This document shows positions 46,119 to 57,793 of a stretch of 64,000 nucleotides of DNA, one piece after another. Origin of the DNA: Pezicula radicicola (Eukaryota > Ascomycota > Leotiomycetes > Helotiales > Dermateaceae); NCBI GenBank assembly GCA_003008705.1, contig PDUO01000003.1, positions 1,062,793 through 1,126,792 of the forward strand. The letters run 5' to 3'. Numbering within the stretch: the first letter of the stretch is position 1; each line of letters begins with the position of its first letter. The position numbers and the translations under genes were made by a program. A model generated the notes under the pieces. That model saw only the letters and a list, made by a program, of their open reading frames with translations, had not been told where the DNA came from and searched no databases.

Positions 46119-47510
46119 TTTTGCTGATTTTGACGTTGTGAGGATGTGGAGGAGAGTGGATGTGAGAGAAAAGGAGAGCTAATGAGTTCTCGGCTATTTT
46201 GGGTCTTGGCAGGGGGCTAAAATTCGAAGCGACATCGGGCTAAGACTTGAGGCTTCGTTCGAAGTCTTGTCGTTTTCAACTCCCTTTCTTACATCACAAC
46301 CTTTCTTTGATACACAATAGTATCAAATATCTATTTTTTTGGCTTCATAGATGAGGTATGATCTGAGCTACTTGCAAGGAAGATCCCTCAGGATACTAGT
46401 TCCAGGGCCTAGTGGCTATCAATCCAAGTCCTTTCTTTTCCTTCTTGGGTTCGTTGTTATAGTGAAGAGCGAAAAACTCTTGTCTGACTACAGTGGGTAG
46501 TGTTATTGTGGTCGATCCAGGGCTTATGCCTCTTTGAGGGCTAATTTGAGCCACTAAAAGCAGTTACTGTAGAGGTCCGCCAATGAGCCCATGAATTAAG
46601 CGATTCATGAAATTCCTAGGCAAAGTAATTCACTTCTGGGCAACTCACTTGATCATATTCTGGGCAGCTCATCTGATTTGAGTAGCTTATTTCCTGGTCG
46701 ACCCGCTTGACCTAAATTGTTCACTTCACTTGAATGATTTGTTTACAAGGGATAGTCAGGGTAGCGGTTTTTATTTATACACTCTTGCTAGTAACAAAGC
46801 CAGACTTCATATTCGTATGTTTGCTTTCATTTATTTTATCTTGAAACGGTCATTTTGAATAGCTCTCAGTGTACAGTACACACGAGAAATTTTATTAGTA
46901 CTCGTTTAGGCGATACTAGTTTAGTCCAACGTACATAAGTTCGCAGCTTTTTCTCTTTTTTTTATTACGAACGTACTATCCTAAACTTGCACGGTACATA
47001 CCCAATAACTCATAGGTGAAGATCTTATATCTTCAACATTGTTGTAATTCTTTGAACCAACGCTATTACATCATCCGTGATAATCACAAGCTCACTTCAT
47101 TCAACTTGATGGTAATGTTCATATCAGGATTGATTTCTCATTCTCATTTCCTTAAAGCCTGTCTTACTTGCGAGTAGACACAATTCTCTATTCAAAAACA
47201 ACAATCAACTTCTACTCTTCATTCTTGGTCTGCTCGCACAGATTCTGAGACATCACTAGCCTCACCTCCTGCACGCTCTACCAGCAAGGTCTCCACCTCT
47301 TCAGCATTGTTACATAACATATTCTATCAACCGTCGCAAGGTTCGCCACCTCAATTTAAGCGAAGAACTTCTTCTGAGAGTAAGCTTGGACAAGCAGTTC
47401 TCTATGTTTACTTTCTCACCATAGGCAGGAAATTCAATATCACCTGGCAAGTAACCATATGCCAACCTCCCCTGTACTTCGGTCATCTAACAATCTAAAC
47501 AGGATTCACA
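46119..47510. other. 1.4-kb gap with a dispersed repeat copy
   Basis: This holds the NAT9 promoter, a repeat copy (46620-46745), and from about 47100 a long pyrimidine-rich leader of the gene at 47511. A 63-codon frame (47307-47498) in the leader is not called, though a short spliced upstream exon cannot be excluded. Confidence 0.45.
46620..46745. repeat. Copy of the dispersed AACTCACTTGAT repeat
   Basis: Blocks GTAATTCACTTCTGGG, CAACTCACTTGATCATATTC, GCAGCTCATCTGATTTGAGT and TTCACTTCACTTGAATGA follow each other with spacing near 20-25 bp, matching the core of the 11963-12090 element but without its terminal arms. Confidence 0.5.
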
Positions 47511-48866
47511 ATGCCAAGAAAATATCCCCAAGCTCCAAGCGGCCGTTCCAAAAGACTGCGCCCAGAACCTACCGATGAGAATGGAAAACTTATCGGTAGT
47601 CAAACATCGTTTGCTGCACGCAAGCGTCGCAGGGCAGGCATGTCAATGAAAGAGTTGGGCTTCTACGACGATCCTGAGAATGAAAATGAAGATGTTGACC
47701 ACTCGCTAACTTTTGGGGACGACTCCATTATCCATTACTCATGGGGGAAGGCAGTAAATGAACCCATCGTTGCAAACAAGCGAAAGCGAAACTTTCGATC
47801 AGCCTTCAATAGAAACACAGGTTCTTTCAACCTCACCAAAGACAAGACACCAGAACCCATTGAACCCAATGGTCCTCATCGTTCTCATTTTCTTCGTCTG
47901 CCTCTCGAGATCAGAGAGAAGATTTATGCCTACCTCCTGATCCACAATAAAGCCATTTTTCTCAACTACGACTGGCACCGCGTTGAAAGAGCATGCCCCC
48001 AAGACCTCTCAATTCTCTTGAAAATCTGCCGACAAATTAACTCCGAAGCCACCTCCTTCCTCTACAAAAACAATTGTTTTCAAGCCTTGATTCGGAAATC
48101 TCCAGCAAGAAAGTCTGCCGATACTCATATCAATAAAGAGAAATACCTGCCACTTATCAAAAATGCTGTCATTGATACTTGCGGTGCTCAAAACTGGGGT
48201 CCTTCATATCTCGAAAAGACCTTCCAATGTCTTGACATACTTGTTAAGGCTAATCCGAGACTCGATTCCCTTACGCTGGTTGTGGAGCCTCAGCAACTTC
48301 TCGCAACTACCGACGCAGCTGGCAAACTCCAAAGCCATTTAATCACATTCAGTGATTTCCTTTCGACGCAGCTACGGCACTCAGTCACCAAGTTGCTCCC
48401 AAAATTGAATTGCAAGGTTTTCAACATAATCATGCGAAAATCTGGCATTGAAATGGAAACTGGCAAGCCAATAGTTGACCGACTGCTTATTTCCCTGGAT
48501 ATGAGTGCATTGGAGTTCAGAAATGTGAAGCCCGATGGTCAGGGAAGTCAGGATGCTCTTGATCGTACAAAGCAAAGGGTAGACGTTGTTCGAAAGGAGC
48601 TGGTTGGGTTGAAGTCCAGATTTGAGGAGGTTTTTAGGGATCATGAGAAAGCTGCTTCGGAAGGAAAGTGCAGAATCTTGGGGCCTCACGAGAGTGTGAA
48701 GGATGGCTTTGCTCTTGTGAGGAAGGCTCGTACACGTACTATTGAGAGTTATGAGGAAGCTACCGTGCTAACTCCAGCTTCTACTCCAACTGCCGTCTCG
48801 ATTCCGGAGATTACGGTCACTCCAGTTATTGAGAACCCATCTCCCGTAGCCATATGCCTTGATTGA
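47511..48866 (+). CDS. Unknown protein with an F-box-like/2EXR-like motif, 451 aa
   Basis: This single-exon gene starts MPRKYPQAPSGRSKRLRPEP. The N-terminal 110 residues are basic with RKRRRAG and NKRKRN patches, probably nuclear signals. At about residue 125, HFLRLPLEIREKIYAYLL is the short F-box-like motif of a large family of fungal proteins (LPxEIRxxIY), followed by ILLKICRQINSEATSFLYKN, also typical of that family. The rest is helical; a charged stretch near residues 350-390 may be a coiled coil. A role as a ubiquitin ligase adaptor is plausible from the motif, but many members have no known function. Confidence 0.75.
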   Translation: MPRKYPQAPSGRSKRLRPEPTDENGKLIGSQTSFAARKRRRAGMSMKELGFYDDPENENEDVDHSLTFGDDSIIHYSWGKAVNEPIVANKRKRNFRSAFNRNTGSFNLTKDKTPEPIEPNGPHRSHFLRLPLEIREKIYAYLLIHNKAIFLNYDWHRVERACPQDLSILLKICRQINSEATSFLYKNNCFQALIRKSPARKSADTHINKEKYLPLIKNAVIDTCGAQNWGPSYLEKTFQCLDILVKANPRLDSLTLVVEPQQLLATTDAAGKLQSHLITFSDFLSTQLRHSVTKLLPKLNCKVFNIIMRKSGIEMETGKPIVDRLLISLDMSALEFRNVKPDGQGSQDALDRTKQRVDVVRKELVGLKSRFEEVFRDHEKAASEGKCRILGPHESVKDGFALVRKARTRTIESYEEATVLTPASTPTAVSIPEITVTPVIENPSPVAICLD

Positions 48867-49279
48867 AGGACTCTGCGAGCTGAGGAGTAGATTGGTCTAC
48901 CTGATGGTTGGGATGACGGCAGTCACAAAGGCACAAAACTTGAAGTTCTGCGATGAAATATTCCTTACGGAGCAAGAATTCTTTTTTATACATGGGTGGA
49001 GGACATAGAAAGGTCGGTTTCATTATTAATCACTGGCAGGTTGTAGCCACGAGTCACAGCCTTGACATGGCTGTGCTCGTTCAAACCGCATATACCCCAT
49101 AATTTCACTTGACGATAGACTTAAATTTGGGAGGAGTTAATTTTTAATCTAATAGAATTGTGCATACTGTTTAAATTTGAGGATTGAACGCGAGTCTAGA
49201 TCCTAAAATGTACCCGCAAATTTTGCAATGTGTGGTTTTAACATGATTTTGAGACACATACTATGCATGTAAGTCTAGG
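48867..49279. other. Convergent gap
   Basis: This 413-bp AT-rich gap has the 3' flank of the F-box-like gene and no further feature that I can see. Confidence 0.4.
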
Positions 49280-50275
49280 TTACAGAGAAGCTTGGGTCAT
49301 AGAGGAAATGCCAATCTGATAGATCCATGACTTCGCACTCCTTTCCTCCTCTTCCTCCTCCTCATCTTCGTAATCGGAGTCAACAAGCTCTTCATATATG
49401 GCTTTTGGTCCACATAGTGATGCACGACACAGCGGGCATCCTCTCGACTTATAAACTTTCTCCTTCGCAGGCTTCACCCACTTCAGAATGCAATTATGAT
49501 GAAAGATATGATCACAGGATGTCATTTTCGGCCACTTGTTCCGAGAACCCGTGCCCTGTAGTGCCGCATCCAATTGATATTGAGTCCATATACGTTTCTC
49601 TTCAAAGAATTTGAGTTCAAGTATAGTAGCAACCTCTAGAACTCATGTTTATTCAGAGCAGACTCTTTTGCCCAGAACTCTACGCGTTCTAGAATTTCTT
49701 TGCTCCACGCTCTTTTTGCATCCGCTTCGACGATAATCTCGCGGAGGTGAAGAATTTTCAAGAAAGCAACGTGGACACTCCCTCCATATTGTAAGCTCGT
49801 TATAGTTTCTTGAGTCGTTGCTCGTAGCTTGCTTTCAATCCTTCCGGATGAGCGAGTAGGTCTTCGACATTTTCAATTGCGCTAGAGGCAGCGAATTCAT
49901 CAGGACAGATGGCACATGTTACGCCCTCCTTCCGTATTCTGGAGAAGGGAACGTCCTGAAAGTGCAAGTCAAGCTTTTTCTGTCGTTCCGAACAAGCGCG
50001 CTGCAGCTCATGTTGACGATCTCTTTGCTCCACATCGATCATCAACCCAACTAAACCAAATGGATTCCTGTAACCAGGGAATCATCATCTGCCAGTACTA
50101 AAACATGCTTGGGATCAAGAAAAGTCATCCTTTCCACAATAAAACTTTCAAAATCGATGTGCTCTGGCTGTTCGTCTTCGAGGCCGCGGTCACGAAGGAA
50201 GAATGCATTAGGATACCCTTGTATGGCTTCAATTGAGCAAAGGACTCCTGCCGAGTCATCTCCAAGTGTTGCCAA
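49280..50275 (-). pseudogene. Decayed RING-finger gene
   Basis: Coding-like pieces on the minus strand follow each other in different frames. They are a stretch ending VLVLADDDSLVTG (about 50275-50060), a piece with GVTCAICPDEFAAS (50045-49800), a piece with AKRAWSKEILERVEFWAKES (about 49765-49650), and the tail KMTSCDHIFHHNCILKW plus GCPLCRASL (about 49600-49280). The Cys/His spacing is that of a RING-H2 finger split over the pieces. Joins near 50060 and 49645 need one-base shifts and no canonical introns fit there, so I read it as a pseudogene. A badly assembled or oddly spliced gene remains possible. Confidence 0.45.
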
Positions 50276-51666
50276 ATCTGGTATTACTAAAATAGGCTAC
50301 TCCGAGCTATTACTACAATAGGAAATACCCTACCCCCCCCAGCCTACAGATGTATATATATACTACCTCTAGACCCTACATTATTCTACAATCGAGTCCA
50401 TTTCTACTTTCCAACACCAAGGCCTTACAATATTCCCAGGGGTAAGGTTGAAGAGGTTAGCCATAGTGAGATGTTTATAGCTAAGTAGCGTGTCGCCGGA
50501 AGTTTGAGCCACCACTTCTGGGAGATCCAGATAACCATATCGGGCTGCGGCAATGACTACCTCGTTAGGTATATTAAGGCCATATTTTTTCCAGTGAAGG
50601 ACCCTTACTGCTTTGAAGTACCCCTCAGATGTTGATGGATTCCAGAGTGGCTCTAATGCGTCCCACCAGAATCGGCATTGGATCTCAAGAAGTCTCATTT
50701 CGGCAGGTTAGTAGAATCCATTTTGAGGATTCAAGGGCTTGATTGGTAGTGTGAGTTTTCGGATGATAGAAGAGTCGAATGATATCCTTTCGATAGGACT
50801 TCCTAGGCGATTGAAGTTGTGCTATGAAGGTAGTGAGTGTTTTGATTGATGATCTATTTCTAGGTGGTAAAGGACCTGTAGTACACACCTGTATTTCTAT
50901 TGGTAAATTGCTATGGACTGCCTTCAAATAATCTGGCCCAGATGTAACTAAATAAATTGCAAAACGAACTGTTTTGAAGCTAGCTAACTTAAATCACATT
51001 AGCTGTCTATACTACTAAAACCTTCTACTATAAAATTTCTCATATGACTAAATAAGAACACGCCGAGACAACCTGGAAGGCTAGTGATAGTAACTAACCG
51101 CACACTGTGCAGATGCATTCATGAATCGTTTAAAGTCACTAATCCTTGCCGAACTGTGCTGGATCATTTTATTCAAGCCAAATAGTTACCTTTAAAAATA
51201 ATTTGCTTTGCCTGAACCCACAAATTAAGCAACATATCAGTTCGTTGGTATAGGACTATTACTTCATCGAACTACTTTGAGTGTTAATGTCTTCCTTTTG
51301 CCATGTTGAGCTCCCACGACCGACTATTGGCAACAAATGGGCTACGTGCATGTAAGGCCTACAAAGAGAGGTTTTTGTCCTCTATAAAATAAAATAAAAT
51401 AAAGTGAAAACTTTAAGAACGCAGAATAAACTTCCGTTCTGGACATTTTACAATTTCCATAATTCAAAGTAGAGGCCATGGCACAGTCCAATGAGAGTGT
51501 TACGAGTATATACAATAAGGAATGATCGTTGCACTTGACAACCCACAGCATCCACCTACATGCGAAGAACTCTCTAGAAATATCGATACTCATAGCGGGA
51601 GCAAATGCAAAATTGTCCTGAAGCAGGAACTGAAGATTATAGGTTTTATTTTGAAAAATAGGATAC
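50276..51666. other. Gap with unassigned short frames
   Basis: A 105-codon minus-strand frame starting with ATG at 50698 (to 50381) and another at 50685-50927 are open. A strong branch-point-like CTACTAAC lies near 50710 on the minus strand. They may be further remains of the decayed gene next door or of a second one. An AAAAT pentamer run lies at about 51385-51401. I cannot support a gene. Confidence 0.35.
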
Positions 51667-53342
51667 TCAAGTAACTGAGAACCTGACAACCTCTGTCTCT
51701 AATGTCTCCGAATCAACTAACACAATCTCCCCTGTCTCAGCAAAGCTTGGCACAGCTATCAGGCGTACAACTTGGCCATCAGGGCCCTCGATAACAGCTG
51801 TGTCGAATTTTGGCTGTGAACCGACAAAGAAGAGATGTGGACATGAGGTGAGAACAAAAGGGTCATCGTCTTGAAAAGGATAGCTCCCTTGTTACTGTTA
51901 GTACGGCCCTCACGTTCAGCACATTGAGACTCACATAAGGTATCGGGTGCAGTAGGAGCGCAGCATCGCCATCTACACATGGCCTCCATCATTCCTAACC
52001 TATCTTCGGTCTCCACGTACTTGAATACGTCATCCACATTCTGTCCACCTGTCCCCAAAAGTTTCCAGCCTTCAACCTCTCCTTCCCACGGATTTGTGAC
52101 TGTATCAAACCAGCCCGGCTCATCCATGCCAGGCAACTTAGTGTACGCTCTAGCTCGAGCAAACATAGCTGGATGAATTGCCTGCTGAGGAAGACTGGTG
52201 TTCGCCGGATCTGAAGCGCCTGGTATTAAGGTGACGGGTATGCTAGGTAGGATATCGGTAAGGAAGTTGTCTAGATGTGCTGTCGGTGTTGGGTTGTAGG
52301 TGCTGCTATCATAACCATACTTCTTTTGTGCTTTGCGGGTGTTGCCAATTGTATCATGCGACATTGGGTCTTCGCCCGAGGAGACCGAGTTTCCTGCAAT
52401 GATGAGTCTACTGATTTGAGATACACTCTCCTGGGATACAGGATCGAGTGCCTCGCCTAGCAGGAATTCGGAAAGAAGAGCCAACTCTAGGTTGTGTGAA
52501 GAGTCGTTGCCGGAGAATTCAAGACCTGAAACAATTGCAATCTTCTTGCCACTCTCAGCAACAGGTTTATCCATATCGACATCCTCATCTTCCTCCTCAA
52601 TCTTTGCCCTTTTATTTCGACCTTTCTTACTAGGAGCCTCCGCTGTATGCCATCGCTCAGGCTGAGGTGGTAGATCCGGTACCTTAACATCGACAACCTC
52701 AAAATCTCCATTCGCATTCTCCGTTCCCATCACAGCAATAATGCATCCCGTAACTAACAATTCATCTGCCAATGGCGTACCAACCAATCGTAATCTTCCC
52801 GATTCATCCTCCAACATAATCAAATCCTGACCATCAGGCGACAAATATTTCTGTCTTGGTGGTGGGGCTGAAACCCAATGCTATTGATCACGATTATCAG
52901 CACGATTCCTCCCTCTGCCATAAAAAGCACTTACATCCTTTGACAGATCGTCTAGAATATTTGGCTTGAGTGGCATCTCCATATATATTGTGCCAGCAAC
53001 CCAACATAGCTCACCCTGCCGCACATCCAATACTCTCTCCACCTTCCTCACCGTTTCCCCCGCAATCTGGAACCCGTCCCATGCTTCTGCAGCAATGAGC
53101 TCGACAGCCGGCTTGAGCTTCGTGAGACGCAGGAAGTACATATCACCATATTGCTGTTGGTAGTGCTTTTCTTTCTCGAGATCGAAAGTATGGAGGGGTT
53201 TGTAGGAAGAAGATTGACGCGTGAGGGCTGCGTGGGTTTGATCGCTGCTGATGCTGATTAGTTGGATGTGAGAAAACTCAGACATAGAGAACACTCACGA
53301 CGGTTTATGAAGCAGACTCTCTTCCTCGGACGGAACAGCCAT
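51667..53342 (-). CDS. POL31: DNA polymerase delta small (B) subunit
   Basis: This subunit links Pol3 and Pol32 in the lagging-strand replicase; it carries an OB fold and an inactive phosphoesterase domain. Exons 53299-53342, 52935-53253, 51935-52880 and 51667-51887 (introns 45, 54 and 47 nt) give 509 residues. Landmarks are DMYFLRLTKLKPAVE, GTIYMEMPLKPNIL, LVTGCIIAVMG, IVSGLEFSGN, RLIIAGNSV, IPVTLIPGASDPANTSLPQQ and, completed by the last splice, WSYPFQDDDPFVLTSCPHLF. The phosphoesterase metal ligands are not kept, as is normal for eukaryotic B subunits. A DEDVDMDK insertion after KKGRNKRAK is a low-complexity loop. Nuclear. Confidence 0.95.
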
Positions 53343-53732
53343 GCTTAATTTCTGCGGCTGCAGGCAAAGTCTCGTGGCTTCTTACGAAGTCAACACGAAT
53401 CGCGAGAATTTGGGAAGACGCGATTCGCGTAGAGTGGAGGAACGGAGCCGAGATCTCCTACAGTATTCGAGCTGGAATTACCTCCTGAATCCATTCGAGA
53501 ATCCGGACTATACGCTGTCTTGATAGGAATGTTACTGCATTCTACGGCAATTCAATTTATGACCAGCCCTCCAAACATCTGTAATAAGTACAATTACAAT
53601 CTATCGGAACCATCTTTAGCTTTGCAAGTCTGCAACCTCCCGATAACAAGACTACTAGACATATAAGTGAAGACCAAGTATTTCAAACGAAAGACCTATC
53701 ATCTCACCCTATCCGATACTATAAGCCCGAAA
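53343..53732. promoter_or_regulatory. Divergent promoter, POL31 and small membrane protein
   Basis: This 390-bp gap between two start codons contains GACGCGATTCGCGTAG near 53415, with an ACGCG core like the MluI cell-cycle box that controls replication genes in yeasts. That fits POL31 but is only a motif match. Confidence 0.4.
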
Positions 53733-54047
53733 ATGCCTGACAAGAGCAGCATCCTTTCCACGTTCCTCATCCTCGTCTTCACAACCACTATCTGTGCCTC
53801 AGCTGGTAGGAACTGGAAGCACGAGTATGGTAATGCTAAATGCCACCTAGTAAGCTCAGCCTCCGTTCCGAACTTCTTTCCCCTGTCATCCATCCCTAGT
53901 TATCTCGATGCACAAATCTAACAAAACAAAAGCACCGCACCGACCAAGCCAGTAGTCATATTCACTTCCTCAACCGGAATCCTCGTCGTACCTCAAGTCC
54001 TGGGTAATCTCATCCTTCTAGCAACGGCGGTGATAATTTGGGCTTGA
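53733..54047 (+). CDS. Unknown 71-aa protein with two membrane helices
   Basis: Exons 53733-53849 and 53949-54047 close in phase if the acceptor is the AG at 53948. The first helix is ILSTFLILVFTTTICAS, followed by a short loop (AGRNWKHEYGNAKCHL) and a second hydrophobic region (PVVIFTSSTGILVVPQVLG and ILLATAVIIWA). The start context and a CTAAC branch point support it. The fit to a tiny two-helix protein of ER or mitochondrial complexes is good, but I cannot name it. The first helix could also act as a signal peptide. Confidence 0.6.
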
Positions 54048-54451
54048 AATACTGTCGCAAGGCAATGGCGCAAATGGAAAGAGACGGAGTTTGATCGATC
54101 TTCTTGTTTTCAGAAGCTGGCGCATTTTGGGGGGCTTTTGTATCGTAGAAGTTGATACAAGGCCATAGAACAGAAGACGAGCAATTCTGTGAAAACCCCA
54201 GGTTCAAAAATCAGAGAAGCGCGAGAAAATTCTCAAACAATTGACAAGAACAGATAAGCGTACAAAAAATGATGCTCGCTTTTAATCAAAAACTGTCAAC
54301 GGGTATGAATCGTCCAAGCAGAACCTCGCCTGGTCAACAAAAGAGAACCAATCTGTATCAACCGGGCAACGCTATGCAATAAAAGGCAGAAAATCAAATC
54401 TATACACACACATACATTGCTCCCTCGCCTCCGAGCTCTCTCAAATGATAT
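54048..54451. other. Convergent gap
   Basis: This 404-bp gap holds 3' flanks of the small membrane protein and the vacuolar transporter genes. Nothing else is seen. Confidence 0.4.
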
Positions 54452-56908
54452 TTAGATGATGTTTACAGCTCCTGGCATGCCTTTATCGCAATATTTTGGT
54501 AAGCTTGGCTCAGCTGTACCACTTGCCCAGCTGATCACTGTGAGGGACGTTGTGTAGAACATTACTGCGACTCCAAAAATGCCAAGGAGCACATCACAGG
54601 TTTTTCTGAACCTCGTCACAGAAACAGCCTTGTAGTGTAGCATTGGCTAATATCTTGTTAGATCGTTTTTGTTCACGAGCGGATAACTTACTGGGTAGAT
54701 GTAGACAAGAGGAACACATGCAAAACTGCCAACTAATGCAACAAACTTGTCAAGATCATTGGCTCCAAGCCAAGCAATAGCAGCGCAAAGCATGACAACG
54801 AAAAATCGGAAGGCGTTCTTCTGCCATTTAATGTACGGGTTGTATTTTCCACTTTTTGTGAAGAGCTCATTCTCCGTGATCCTAATAGCAGGGAATATCT
54901 GTAGCGGCGTGGATAACAGAATGGCAAGAGAGTAGAGGAACTGTACGCCATTGACAAGTTTATCATCTTGTGGGAGATTCAGGATGACGACAGTCTCTGT
55001 CTTTGAACCATAGGCGGCATATGACAGCGCACCCATGGAGATGAAAACCACTGTGATAATAATCATGACTCCACCAAGAACCGGAGGAAATTTCTTAGGA
55101 TTCTTCATTGACTCCTGGATGGGAATGATTAGGCCGATCCCTTCGAAAGTGAAAATGGCCGTTCCAATGAAGAGAGTCCAGTCTTTGGGATTGAAATTTA
55201 CGATATCAGCCACTCCATGCTGTGCTACAAGCGTGAGAATGTCGTAATAGTAAAGATAAACCAGCCCGATAAGAATGAAAGCATCTGCGATGAGTGCTGT
55301 CACCCCAAGCTTGCTGATATCGCGCAAGAGCGAGAACGGCAAGAAGACTGTCATTTGCATCAAGATAAGCCACTCGATTTTGATAAAGGTCTTGCAATGC
55401 GATACTGCAAGGATAAAAGCTTGTAGGTTTTCGGATGTGAAGACAATGTAAGCTGCTACAAAGCCAATCTGGCTGAGTACAATCGAGGCCAGAATGACAG
55501 TGCGGAACCATTTCCCGTACAAGATGCCTCCCATGTCTCCAAATGAACCATCAACCTTCATACGGGTATTGACCAAGAGGATAAAGCAGTAGTAACTGAG
55601 GGTAGCAACGAAAAGCAGGACAAGGTTGGAGAACATCATTCCGCCGTTGAGGTAAGCCTTTGGCAGGAATAGCACTCCGGTACCAACGAAGGACTTGAGA
55701 AGCAGTGCGGCAGCTCCCATGGGAGTATTTTTCCCGTCGACCTTTCGTTCCTTACGCTTCCGCTTTCGTCTTCCCGGAGTTAAAAGAGCGCTATTCTCCA
55801 TAGACTCTCTATCATCGTCGCTACCCTCTCCGTCAAGGCCATATCCGTCTTCAAAAGTATCCACTTCAGATGAAAAGTACTCATTAGGGCCTAACACTTC
55901 ATCGTCTTCTTCTAGCTCTTCACCAGCAAAGTGACCATAAATTGTTAAGAATTCGATGAAGTTGCTTGTCAATAGCTTCGGACGTGTAGCTCCTCTTCGC
56001 TCGGCAAGCCCAGCCCCTTCTTCGGCATCTCGTCCTTCGGGAGAGGGACTTCCCACAGCACGTCGAAGATAGTTGCGACGGAACCCACCAGGCACTTTGA
56101 TAGAGCCAATATCCAGAGTATCATCTTCTGGCTCAGGCCTAGAAAGATGAAAACTTTTACTCCTCGCACTTCGACCTCTTCCATTAGCACGCGCTTGTGC
56201 TTCTTCTGTCCATTTGTAGATAGGTCTTGTAATATCTCCTCCTTGCAGTCGCAAGCTAGAAAATTCGTCGTCGTCGAGGCCCGGAGCAACATCATCCAGC
56301 TTTTGCTGTGACTTGACTGCTGGCGATCCTTGGCGGAAGGACAAGGATTGGCCACCAGGCCCAAATATCCCATCCTGAGCACTATCTTGCCCATACAAAG
56401 TTTCCGTACCTTGTACCAAATGCCGCTTCACAATCTCTGGGTCCTCGAATGTGCTTGGACCAGACCACCCAGGAGCACCTTGTATAGAACGCGACTTTGC
56501 TTCGAATGAACCGTAATTACTTTGTGTCTCTGGTGCTTTGATATGAGCACCAGCAGTGGCCGGGGACACCGTTCGTAAAGGTGGTGTACCGAGTCTCGGT
56601 GGGCTCCGTCCAAGTGAGTTCGACAAGGCAGCAGCAAGCGCAGACACACCTGGACCTGGGACTGAAGTGCTTGGTGCCGCACCAGCAAGTGGTGTGAGCC
56701 TCCCAGAAGCTTCCGTACCCGCCTGGCTGAGTGTAGGTACTTGTTGTATTGTTGGGGTGCCGGAATGCGAGGGAACTGGTGAGGCTAATCGAGCTGTTGA
56801 AGCTGCTCTTGGGCTGCCAGATATTCTGCCTCTGAAAGAACCGGGCGAAGAACCCATTGGCACTGCTAGAGGTCTCGATGAGGACGCGCCGTCTTGAGGA
56901 GAAGACAT
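54452..56908 (-). CDS. Vacuolar amino acid transporter, AVT3/AVT4 type
   Basis: Exons 54692-56908 and 54452-54646 (45-nt intron) give 803 residues. The first 390 are a Ser/Pro/Gly-rich, acidic cytosolic region, as in yeast Avt3 and Avt4. The transporter domain (Aa_trans family, about 11 helices) starts MGAAALLLKSFVGTGVLFLP, the family's first helix, and includes FILIGLVYLYYYDILTL and TAIFTFEGIGLIIPIQESM, the signature loop and helix. It ends with ISWASGTAEPSLPKYC. Avt3 and Avt4 export neutral and basic amino acids from the vacuole, and that direction is assumed here by family. The long N-terminus is the likely site of regulation. Confidence 0.88.
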
Positions 56909-57793
56909 CGTGTTGTTTCGTAGGTTGTATCAACGGGGGAGCGAGAGAAAGACACAGCGGTGGATATCTCTTATCTCATATTTGTCTTGGCGCCGGAAGC
57001 AGGAGAAATGGCTGCACCTATTAAATGAGAAAGTCAGATAGGATTGCTGATGAAGTAAGACGGTTAGTGCGAGGTAACACAATACATACAGGTTCAGCTT
57101 ACAAGTGAATTGTAGGTAGGTATGATAGGAAGACGGTATCGTGAGCGAAGCTTGTGTTTGGTTCACATATCACAAGGCCTACTTCCGCACCGGGTACGAT
57201 ACGAGTAATAAGTGGGATCACCGGGATACACCGCCAACAACTGCCATCTAAGATCCCACCGATGAGGCTGAACGGTCTCTCTGGTCTCGACTACATATTT
57301 GACTCATTCAAATGACTGTGAAATAGTTTTGAGGCATGGGGTAGCAGTGCCCAATAGGTAAATTTGACGGTGTACATTTATATCTGGTCGCCGCGCCTGA
57401 CTCTCACTCAGGATTTTGGCCAATCATAAAGCACGGCTTTGGCAGCCTCGAAATCTACCATTATTTCTTTTCGTAGCCCTGTCCTATGTTGGTCGCCGTC
57501 TGCGGCATTTTGTTGTAGTACATAGTATCTCCCTTCCTCTCAATCTGGCCCTTCATCTCCTTTCTAGGGTTACTTCATGAATATTGACGTAGCTGTCCAA
57601 TATTAATATCTCCATCATTCTCTCCTTCCTTTTCTCTTCTTCTTGGCGTCCCTACTGGCGCTATACTTCAATAACAACCAACAGCAACGAGGGCATCGCA
57701 AGCATTACTAGCAATTATATAGCGCCTGGCTTTCCTAGCATATTGCAAATTTTTTTTTTTTTTCAAACTTACATGTGCTGATGAAAGGCAAAA
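56909..57793. promoter_or_regulatory. Divergent promoter of two vacuolar transporter genes
   Basis: This 885-bp region separates the AVT-type gene from VHC1. A T-run of about 16 bases lies near 57748-57766, shortly before the VHC1 ATG. CGCACCGGGTACGATACG (57186) and ACCGGGATACACCG (57220) are GC-rich near-repeats that could be regulator sites. An intron in the AVT leader is possible but not proven. Confidence 0.45.
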
